From contig NZ_AYVL01000008.1 in assembly GCF_000502835.1 (NCBI RefSeq), forward strand, positions 93,531-157,530: a stretch of 64,000 nt of DNA, written 5' to 3'. The translations under genes and the position numbers were made by a program. The stretch is from Mesorhizobium sp. LSJC280B00 (GTDB lineage Bacteria > Pseudomonadota > Alphaproteobacteria > Rhizobiales > Rhizobiaceae). This document shows, piece after piece, positions 51,126 through 58,702 of the stretch. The notes beneath the pieces were generated by a model, which was not told the origin of the DNA, did no database searches, and saw only the letters and a program-made list of their open reading frames with translations. Position 1 is the stretch's first letter, and each line of letters begins with the position of its first letter.

Positions 51126-53687
51126 TTAGCTGCGCGGATTGAGGTTCTCCGGGTCGTAGAGCGGCCTGTAGCCGACGGCGGCCACTTCGACCGGGTACTT
51201 CTCGCCGAAATATTCGACGCTCAGCTTGCGGCCCTCCTGACAATACGCCCAGGGCAGGTAGGCGAGCGCGATGTTCTTGCCGAGGGTCGGACCATAGGCC
51301 ACCGAGGTCGTGAAGGAGCGGCGGCCGAGCTCGTCGACGAGCGTCTCACCGGTTTGCGGGTCCATCACCGGCATCGTGCCAACCGGATAGCGGGGAACAC
51401 CATTCGAATCTGTATTGTCCGTCATGATAAGCGTGCAAAGCATGGCCGGCTGATGCACCCGGGCGCGATATTCCAGATGCTTTGCCTTGCCGCAGAAATC
51501 GGCCTCCTTGACTTTCGGACGGGCAAGGTCGGCTTCCAGCAGATTGTATTCGGTCAAGAGGTCCGCGTTTTGCAGGCGCAGGCTCTTCTCCATGCGGCGG
51601 CTGTTGGCATAGGTCTCGACGCCAAAGGCCATCACGCCGGTCGACCGCAGCGCGTCCCAGACAGCCAGGCCGTCCTCGTAGCGCATATGCAGTTCCCAGC
51701 CTTGCTCGCCGACATAGGAGATGCGGAAGGCGGTCACGTCCTTGCCGGCGATCCTGACGGGCTTGATCGCGGCAAAGGGAAAATTCTCAGGCGTCAGCCC
51801 GTCGGCGTTTTCCACGACCTTGCCCAATGTTGCCCGGGCGTTCGGACCCCAGATGCCGACGGTCACGTACTTCTCGGTCACGTCGGTGACGGTAACGTCG
51901 AAGCCTTTGTCTTCTGCCGTCCGGCGCATGTACTGGAAGTCGCGCGGTCCGGCATCGGCGCCATCGATGACGCGGCAGCGGTCGGCCATGCGGATGACGG
52001 TCAGGTCGGCGCGCACCATGCCTTCCTCGTCGAGGAAATGGGTATAGATGCCCTTGCCGATATTGCCGTCACCGCCGATCTTTGCCGCGCACAGCCATTC
52101 CATCAGCGCGACATGGTCCGGGCCTTCCACGTCGTACATGGCGAAATGCGACAGGTTGACGATGCCGCAATCCTCGCTCATGGCGAGATGCTCGGCATTC
52201 GAGACGCGCCAGAAATGGCGGTTATCCCATTCGTTTTGGCGCACCGGCACCCGGTTGCCGTATTTCTCGAGCAGATGCTCGTTGGCGGCGTAGCCATGGG
52301 CGCGCTCCCAGCCGCCGAGCTCCATGAAATAGCCGCCGAGTTCCTTCTCGCGCTCCCAGAAGGGCGAGCGGCGGACATTGCGGGCCTTGGAGAAGGGTTC
52401 GCGCGGATGGACAGCCGGGTTGTAGACCTTCATCGCCGTTTCGGTGCAGCGGTCCCAGATGAACTGCTCTTTGGTCTGGTGCGGATAGAAGCGCGAATAG
52501 TCGATGGCGTGGTGGTCGATCGCCGTGCGGCCGTCCGTCATCCAGTCGGCGATGAGCTTGCCCATGCCGGGGCCGTCCTTGACCCAGATCGCAACGACAT
52601 ACCATAGGCCCCTGACCTTCTGGCTTTCGCCCATCGAGGGGCCGCCGTCCGCCGTCACCTGCAGCAGGCCGTTGAAGGAATGGCTCTCATTGTAGCCCAG
52701 CTCGCCCAGGATCGGCGTCAGTTCCAAGGCGCGCTCGAGGGGCGCCATGATCTGCTCCATGTCGAGATCGCGTTGCGACGGCGAAAGCCGCGCCTCGTTT
52801 TTCTCGAGAATATCGCGCGGATGGCAAAGGCGCGGATTGGTCTCTTCGTAATAACCCCATTCGATCTGCCCGCCTTCGGCGGTCTTGGGGTCGCCGGTAT
52901 CGCGCATGTAAGCCGAGTTGCCCTGGTCGCGCAGCAGCGGCCAGCCGATCTCCTTGCCGGTGCCGGCGAACTCAGTGTACGGCCCGAAGAAGGTAAGCGG
53001 ATGGTCAATCGGCATGACCGGCAGGTCCTCGCCCGCCATTTCCGCGATCAGCCGTCCCCAGATGCCGGTGCAGACCACGACATAGTCGGCTTCGATGGTG
53101 CCGCGGTCTGTCACCACGCCCCTGATGCGGCCGTTCTCGATGACGAGCGACCTGGCCGACGTATTGGCAAACGCCCTGAGTTTGCCGGAAGCTTCCGCCT
53201 GATCGACAAGCTTGCCGGCGACGGTCTGCGAGCGCGGGATGACGAGGCCGGCGTCGGGATCCCACAGGCCGCCCTGTACCATCTGTTCTTCGATCAGCGG
53301 GAATTTTTCCTTGATCTCGGCGGGATCGATCAGGCGGGCGCGTGTGCCGAAGGCCTTCGCCGAGGCGATCTTGCGCTTGATCTCCGCCATGCGGGCGTCG
53401 TCGCCGACGCGGGCGACCTCGAGGCCGCCGATGCGCGCGTAGTGACCCATCTTTTCGTAGAAATCGATGGAATAGAGCGTCGTCCAGCACGACAGGAAAT
53501 CATGGCTGGTCGTGTAGCAGAAGTCGGAGGCATGCGCCGTCGAGCCGATATCCGTCGGGATGCCCGATTTGTCGATGCCGACAATATCGTCCCATCCGCG
53601 CTCGATCAGGTGATGGGCGACCGATGCGCCGACGATGCCGCCCAGCCCAACGATGACGACCTTCGCCTTTTCCGGAAACCCTGCCAT
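51126..53687 (-). CDS. FAD-dependent dimethylglycine dehydrogenase-like protein with GcvT domain
   Basis: 853 residues: DAO domain (VVIVGLGGIVGASVAHHL), FAO_M linker, GcvT domain and GcvT C-barrel. The His expected to hold covalent FAD is present but in a changed context, GSTAHASDF, where DMGDH has WHAAG. It oxidises an N-methyl or other secondary/tertiary amine with transfer to THF; substrate unknown. GGAG lies 9 nt before ATG 53687. TTTGCGACATCGCCAAAA, resembling the GlxA-type half-site, lies 70-85 bp upstream. The 250-bp gap upstream holds only the terminator of the next gene. Confidence 0.88.
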   Translation of the reverse strand: MAGFPEKAKVVIVGLGGIVGASVAHHLIERGWDDIVGIDKSGIPTDIGSTAHASDFCYTTSHDFLSCWTTLYSIDFYEKMGHYARIGGLEVARVGDDARMAEIKRKIASAKAFGTRARLIDPAEIKEKFPLIEEQMVQGGLWDPDAGLVIPRSQTVAGKLVDQAEASGKLRAFANTSARSLVIENGRIRGVVTDRGTIEADYVVVCTGIWGRLIAEMAGEDLPVMPIDHPLTFFGPYTEFAGTGKEIGWPLLRDQGNSAYMRDTGDPKTAEGGQIEWGYYEETNPRLCHPRDILEKNEARLSPSQRDLDMEQIMAPLERALELTPILGELGYNESHSFNGLLQVTADGGPSMGESQKVRGLWYVVAIWVKDGPGMGKLIADWMTDGRTAIDHHAIDYSRFYPHQTKEQFIWDRCTETAMKVYNPAVHPREPFSKARNVRRSPFWEREKELGGYFMELGGWERAHGYAANEHLLEKYGNRVPVRQNEWDNRHFWRVSNAEHLAMSEDCGIVNLSHFAMYDVEGPDHVALMEWLCAAKIGGDGNIGKGIYTHFLDEEGMVRADLTVIRMADRCRVIDGADAGPRDFQYMRRTAEDKGFDVTVTDVTEKYVTVGIWGPNARATLGKVVENADGLTPENFPFAAIKPVRIAGKDVTAFRISYVGEQGWELHMRYEDGLAVWDALRSTGVMAFGVETYANSRRMEKSLRLQNADLLTEYNLLEADLARPKVKEADFCGKAKHLEYRARVHQPAMLCTLIMTDNTDSNGVPRYPVGTMPVMDPQTGETLVDELGRRSFTTSVAYGPTLGKNIALAYLPWAYCQEGRKLSVEYFGEKYPVEVAAVGYRPLYDPENLNPRS

Positions 53688-53904
53688 TGCCCGCGACTCC
53701 AAGATGCTATTGCGAGCAGACTATAGGGCGGCGCGGCGCCGCGCTTGCAGCCTGTTTGCGACATCGCCAAAAAAGCCCGCGCCACCAGCCCGTCGAATGC
53801 AGTTAGACCTACGCCTTCGCCCTGCTCGGTATGAAGGCGCTGCTAGAGCCCGTCCTGCGCAGCTTCGAAGAAAAGTGCATACCTTCATCGCCGATTACCG
53901 GAAG

Positions 53905-53935
53905 CAAATAAAAGGCCGGGCGTTTGCCCGGCCTT
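53905..53935 (-). terminator. Rho-independent terminator after the small exported protein
   Basis: On the minus strand AAGGCCGGGC-AAAC-GCCCGGCC-TTTTATTT: a 10-bp perfect stem with T run, 20 bp past the stop of the 53956-54219 gene. Confidence 0.9.
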
Positions 53936-53955
53936 CAAAAATCATGGCGTCGACT

Positions 53956-54219
53956 TTACTTGATGCGCGCGACGCCGCCCGAGATCTCAATGGTTTCCGA
54001 ACCGGTCAGCGCCTCGAGGTCGCCATTCGGCAAGGTAACAAAACAGCCGCTCGGGCAAAATTCCACGGTTTCGCCGGCGGCCAGCGCCAGCTCGGTCTTG
54101 CCGCCGCCTTCCGTCACGATCAGCGTGCGGGTCTCGGCGTCCTTGTTGACCGCGCTGGCGGCATGGGCCGAACCGCCAACGGCCAGAAAAGCGATGGCGG
54201 CGACGAGAGACTTCCACAT
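53956..54219 (-). CDS. Small exported protein
   Basis: 87 residues. Signal peptide MWKSLVAAIAFLAVGGSAHA, cleavage after Ala. The mature part has FCPSGCFVTLPNGD, two Cys three residues apart, and beta-rich ends (TLIVTEGGGKTEL, ETIEISGG). Likely periplasmic. No family recognised. The ATG at 54219 fits the signal peptide; ribosome site is weak. It lies downstream of the mechanosensitive channel gene on the same strand. Confidence 0.65.
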   Translation of the reverse strand: MWKSLVAAIAFLAVGGSAHAASAVNKDAETRTLIVTEGGGKTELALAAGETVEFCPSGCFVTLPNGDLEALTGSETIEISGGVARIK

Positions 54220-54375
54220 TTTGCAGTATCGGTGTTGCCACCGCCTCTGTTGCATTTCGCAAGGCATTCTCGCCGTTTGCAGGTGAGCTTATATGCAATG
54301 CAAGCTGAACGGCAACTGAATGCCGCATTCATGCCGCAATTGGTTTCCGAAGGCTTGAAGGCAAGCTCCAAACAG

Positions 54376-56865
54376 CTAGTCAGGATCGGGCTTCCGCACC
54401 TTGCGTGCTGATTTGGCGAGACGTTTCGCCTCGACCGCCGCTAGGGCTTTTGCTTGTTCCCGCTCGGCGAATTCGACTTCGATCTTGTCGTCGTCGATCG
54501 GCCACGCCTCGTGCTTTTTGGTCTCGACGACGGCGCGCGGTGTCGACGGAATTTCGATATGCTGGTCAGCGAACACATCGAAGATGGCAAAGCGGATGTC
54601 GTTCTGGACGATATTGCCACTAAGAACGTCTGCCAGGAATACGCGGATCTCGAATTCGAGCGCGGCCGGGCCGAAATTGGAAAACAGCACAAAGGGTTCC
54701 GGGTTTTTCAGCACCAGCGGATGACTGCGCGCGATCTCCAACAGGACGCCATGCACGTGCTTGATGTCGCTGCCATAGGCAACGCCGACCTTGATATCGA
54801 TGCGGCCGAGCTTGTTGCGGTGCGTCCAGTTGCCGACCGCATTGTTGATCAGGTTTGAATTGGGCAGGATCACCGACTGCCGCTGGAACGTTTCGATCTC
54901 GGTGGCGCGTACACTGATCTTCTTGACCGTGCCGCTGATGTCACCGGCGACGATCCAGTCGCCGACCTTGAACGGCCGCTCGGCCAAAAGGATCAGGCCC
55001 GAGACGAAGTTGGAGACGACATTCTGCAGGCCGAAACCGATGCCGAGGGACAGGGCGCCGGCGACCAGCGCGAGATTGGAGAGGTCGATACCGGCCGCCG
55101 AGATGCCGACCAGTGCCGCGACCGCGACGCCGGCATAGCCGACCGCCAGCCGGATCGAATTGCGCACACCGGTGTCGACCCGGCCGCGCGCCATCACCGA
55201 ACCGTCGAGCCAGCCCTGGAACCAGCGCGTCAGGAAATAGCCGATGATGAAGACGACGACGCCGGTGAGGATGCCGGTGACCGAGATCGTCACCGAGCCT
55301 ATGGTGAGGCCCGTCGCCAGCTTGTAGGCCCAGGCCTGGATGTCGCCGGGCTGGAAGCCCCACATCAACAGGATCAGCGGCAGGAACACCAGCACGATCA
55401 TGATGTTGATGGCGGCGCTGACGACAAGCCCGAGCTGGTCGAGCGCGGTCTCTTCGTAGCTTGAATTGGCCGCTAGCCAGCGCCCGATCGAAGTGTTGGC
55501 GAAACCACCTTCCTCGCCGATCGCCCGCGCCGACAGGAAGCCGATATAGGCGGTGACCAGGATAGTGCCGGTAACCACGACCTGCACCGAGACGAAAATA
55601 GCAAGGCCGATAAAGCCGAGCAGCGCCGACGCTATGGTGAATAGCCCTAGCGCGACGGCGGTGTAGCGCAGCCATGCCGGCCACGGGCGCCAGCTCCCGT
55701 CGGCAGCCTTGAACGGCTTCAGCAGCCCCATCAGGATCAGGATGACGCCGACGCTGATGGTGGCGACAAAGCTTCTGGCGATGGTCAGCGATAGCGGCGA
55801 GCCCATCTTGTCGTTGACGACCGACAGGAAATAATTGATGCCGATGGCGACGGCCATGGCAGTCGTCAGCCGCACCAGCCAGCGCGCCGGGCCGGTTTCG
55901 ACAGGGATCAGACGCCAGTTCGGCAATCGCGGTTCCAGCGCCGCATTGGTCAGCCGGTTGACGCAGAACACCACCGCGATAACGGCAACCAGCGAATTCA
56001 GGAAGATGCCGATGTCGCCGCGCAAGACATTGTAATAATTGAAGAAGAAGACCGTCGAGATAAGGAAGGCGCCAACCGCCAGCGACGGCAGCAATGTCGA
56101 CCAGAACGCCACCGACAGGCGGCTGAGATAGGATGGATCTTCGATGGAAGGATCGGCTTCGAAGACGCGGCCGAACAGGCGCCGCCCGCCGACAAAAAGC
56201 ACAGCGGCCAGCGCAAGCGCCATCAACGTCGCGGCAAGAATTGCCTGGAACTTGAACTTGAAGGCGAAGCTCAGCCAGGACGACACCGCCTTGTAGAAAC
56301 TGGTAAATTCGTCGTTGGCGTCGGAAATGACCTCCGGGCTCAATGCATCGGACAGCACGTAGCGCTTGGTGAGCTGATTGCGGAACAGCTCGCTGCGCAT
56401 ATTGCCGATCTTCTCGATCAGCCCGCTGATACGGATCGACAGGTTCTGCGCGCTGGCAATGACGGCGTTAATCTCGGCTTTTTCGGAAGCCAGCGCCTGG
56501 CGTTCACCGGTCACGATGTCGGGCTCGGCCGGCTGGCCCGCGGCCGGCGGAGGTCCCAGCGTCTCGATCCGATCGTTGATATCGCCGAGACGCGAGCGGA
56601 ACGCCAGCGCGCTGGTGAGCGCCGCCCGCGACAGATCCTCCAATTGCAGGCGGATTTCCACCAGGGTGGCATCGTCTTGGCCGTCCTGCTGTATCTTCTT
56701 CTCGAGATCGTCGGTTTTGGCCGTCAGGCTCTGGATGACCTTCTGCTGGTCTGTGACCAGCCCGGCGGCACCCTGCCCGAGCGCCTGCGCCAACGCGTCG
56801 AACGACGGCGGCGCCGAGACAACAAGTGCAGCGATCAGGACCAGGCGGAGTAAACGAAAGAACAT
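54376..56865 (-). CDS. Mechanosensitive channel, large MscS/MscK-like family
   Basis: 829 residues. Signal-like start MFFRLLRLVLIAALVVSA, a periplasmic helical region with a coiled-coil stretch (DLEKKIQQDGQDD), about ten membrane segments, and the C-terminal MscS part: GVAVAALVGISAAGIDLSNLAL pore helix then FGLQNVVSNFVSGLILL. Inner-membrane channel that opens on turgor rise, as expected in a cell that uses osmolyte amines. The C-terminus is basic and acidic mixed. Start is chosen at 56865 where the signal peptide begins; the open frame before it runs through the tandem repeats. Confidence 0.85.
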   Translation of the reverse strand: MFFRLLRLVLIAALVVSAPPSFDALAQALGQGAAGLVTDQQKVIQSLTAKTDDLEKKIQQDGQDDATLVEIRLQLEDLSRAALTSALAFRSRLGDINDRIETLGPPPAAGQPAEPDIVTGERQALASEKAEINAVIASAQNLSIRISGLIEKIGNMRSELFRNQLTKRYVLSDALSPEVISDANDEFTSFYKAVSSWLSFAFKFKFQAILAATLMALALAAVLFVGGRRLFGRVFEADPSIEDPSYLSRLSVAFWSTLLPSLAVGAFLISTVFFFNYYNVLRGDIGIFLNSLVAVIAVVFCVNRLTNAALEPRLPNWRLIPVETGPARWLVRLTTAMAVAIGINYFLSVVNDKMGSPLSLTIARSFVATISVGVILILMGLLKPFKAADGSWRPWPAWLRYTAVALGLFTIASALLGFIGLAIFVSVQVVVTGTILVTAYIGFLSARAIGEEGGFANTSIGRWLAANSSYEETALDQLGLVVSAAINIMIVLVFLPLILLMWGFQPGDIQAWAYKLATGLTIGSVTISVTGILTGVVVFIIGYFLTRWFQGWLDGSVMARGRVDTGVRNSIRLAVGYAGVAVAALVGISAAGIDLSNLALVAGALSLGIGFGLQNVVSNFVSGLILLAERPFKVGDWIVAGDISGTVKKISVRATEIETFQRQSVILPNSNLINNAVGNWTHRNKLGRIDIKVGVAYGSDIKHVHGVLLEIARSHPLVLKNPEPFVLFSNFGPAALEFEIRVFLADVLSGNIVQNDIRFAIFDVFADQHIEIPSTPRAVVETKKHEAWPIDDDKIEVEFAEREQAKALAAVEAKRLAKSARKVRKPDPD

Positions 56866-56964
56866 GATTTTTCTGGCGACTCGCGGGCGGCAGAGGCAGT
56901 TTTGAAGCACGTCCTTGATAAAGACGCTCATATCACGGGGCAAGTCATGCCAGGCGGCTCGTTT

Positions 56965-57046
56965 TCGAAGTCCGCCAATCGAAGTCGGCCAATCCAGTCG
57001 AAGTCGGCCAATCCAGTCGAAGTCGGCCAATCCGGTCGAAGTCGGG
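56965..57046. repeat. 19-bp tandem repeat array
   Basis: Unit TCGAAGTCGGCCAATCCAG, with three complete copies (56979, 56998, 57017) and partial copies at both ends (56965 and 57036). Adjacent copies differ at one or two positions. It fills the divergent gap between the mechanosensitive channel and soxB, where both promoters must lie. Confidence 0.9.
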
Positions 57047-57134
57047 GAGTCGAAAAGCGATGGCGCAATCTTGGCTTTGCGTTGGCGGCCTGCTCTATAG
57101 TCTGCCGCAAAGCCTGAAATGGATGACAATAAGA

Positions 57135-58394
57135 ATGGCGGAATATTCGGCCTTTTCGCTTCTCAAGAACGCGCTGACCGGAAACAAGGACTGGAGGCCG
57201 GCCTGGCGCAAACCCGACCCGAAGGCGTCCTACGACGTGATCGTCATCGGTGGCGGCGGCCATGGCCTGTCGACCGCTTACTATCTCGCCAAGGAGCACG
57301 GCATCACCAATGTCGCGGTGCTGGAGAAGGGCTGGCTCGGTTCCGGCAATGTCGGCCGCAACACCACGGCGGTCCGTTCCAACTATCTCCTGCCGGCCAA
57401 CACGCGCTTTTACGAGCATTCGATGAAGCTGTGGGAGAACCTGGCCCATGACCTCAACTACAACGTCATGTTCTCGCAGCGCGGCTGCCTGAACCTCGCC
57501 CACACACCTGCCCAGCTCGACGACTATGCCCGGCGCGGAAACGCCATGCGCCATCTCGGCGTTGACGCCGAACTGATGACCACGGCCGAAATCGCGCGCC
57601 TGGTCCCGGCACTGGACGTCTCAGCCACCGCGCGTTTCCCGATCGTCGGCGGCCTGATGCAGCGGCGCGCCGGCACCGCCCGCCACGACGCCGTCGCCTG
57701 GGGCTATGCGCGCGGCGCAGATCGCCGCGGCGTCGACATCATCGAAAATTGCGAGGTCACCGGCTTCCTGCGCGACGGCGACCGCATCACCGGCGTCACG
57801 ACAACGCGTGGCGAAATCCGCGCAAAAAAGGTAGCGGTCGCGGTTGCCGGCAGCACCGGGCGGGTCATGCGGCTTGCCGGCATCGAGACCATGCCGATCG
57901 AGAGCCACGTGCTGCAGGCCTTCGTCACGGAATCGCTAAAACCGTTCATCGATACGGTCCTGACCTTCGGCATGGGCCATTTCTATATGTCGCAATCGGA
58001 CAAGGGCGGCCTTGTCTATGGCGGCGATCTCGACGGCTACAACAGCTACGCCCAACGCGGCAGCCTGCCGATCGTCGATGAGGTGATGAGCGAGATGCTG
58101 GCGCTGTTCCCTGGGCTGGCCCGTGTCCGCATGCTGCGCTCATGGGGCGGCGTCTGCGACATGTCGATGGACGGCTCGCCAATCATCACCACCGGTCCGC
58201 TGCCGGGCATGTATCTCAACTGCGGCTGGTGCTATGGCGGCTTCAAGGCGACGCCGGCTTCCGGCTGGTGCTTTGCCTGGACCATTGCCAAGGACGAGCC
58301 GCACGGTCTCAACGCGGCCTTCACGCTCGACCGCTTCTACCGTGGCCTGGTGATCGACGACAAGGGCCAGGGCGCCACGCCCCGGCTGCATTAG
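57135..58394 (+). CDS. soxB: Sarcosine oxidase beta subunit
   Basis: 419 residues, normal for SoxB. The Rossmann FAD motif is VIVIGGGGHGLSTAYYLA (35-52), and NTTAVRSNYLL follows. His184 in GTARHDAVAWG is the position of covalent FMN in heterotetrameric sarcosine oxidase. Start ATG at 57135; upstream is a frame of shadow sequence through the tandem repeat. First gene of soxBDAG. It oxidises sarcosine (N-methylglycine) to glycine with methylene-THF and H2O2 in the cytoplasm. Confidence 0.95.
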   Translation: MAEYSAFSLLKNALTGNKDWRPAWRKPDPKASYDVIVIGGGGHGLSTAYYLAKEHGITNVAVLEKGWLGSGNVGRNTTAVRSNYLLPANTRFYEHSMKLWENLAHDLNYNVMFSQRGCLNLAHTPAQLDDYARRGNAMRHLGVDAELMTTAEIARLVPALDVSATARFPIVGGLMQRRAGTARHDAVAWGYARGADRRGVDIIENCEVTGFLRDGDRITGVTTTRGEIRAKKVAVAVAGSTGRVMRLAGIETMPIESHVLQAFVTESLKPFIDTVLTFGMGHFYMSQSDKGGLVYGGDLDGYNSYAQRGSLPIVDEVMSEMLALFPGLARVRMLRSWGGVCDMSMDGSPIITTGPLPGMYLNCGWCYGGFKATPASGWCFAWTIAKDEPHGLNAAFTLDRFYRGLVIDDKGQGATPRLH

Positions 58395-58405
58395 GTTAGA
58401 GATCC

Positions 58406-58702
58406 ATGCTCATCACCTGCCCCTATTGCGGCCCGCGCGACGTGATCGAATTCACCTATCAGGGCGACGGCAATCGCCAGCGCCCACAGCCCGCCTCGCA
58501 GAACCTCGACGCCTGGAACGCCTATGTCTACGACCGGCTTAATCCAGCCGGCGACCACAATGAGATCTGGCAGCATTCCGGCGGCTGCCGCGCCCATCTC
58601 AGGGTCGTGCGCAACACGCTGACGCACGAGATCTCCAGCACCGCGTTCGCGCGCGGCGACCACAACTCGGTTGCGCGGCACCGGGCCGAGGACAAGCCAT
58701 GA
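58406..58702 (+). CDS. soxD: Sarcosine oxidase delta subunit
   Basis: 98 residues, the usual size. MLITCPYCGPRDVIEF has the first Cys pair and IWQHSGGCRAHLRV the His/Cys pair of the zinc site. It is 11 bp after soxB and overlaps soxA by ATGA. Structural zinc subunit of the heterotetramer. Confidence 0.95.
   Translation: MLITCPYCGPRDVIEFTYQGDGNRQRPQPASQNLDAWNAYVYDRLNPAGDHNEIWQHSGGCRAHLRVVRNTLTHEISSTAFARGDHNSVARHRAEDKP

Noticed and set aside
54376..57129. 917-codon version of the mechanosensitive channel
   Set aside because: The extra 88 residues are translated tandem repeats and a poor start; the signal peptide begins at 56865.
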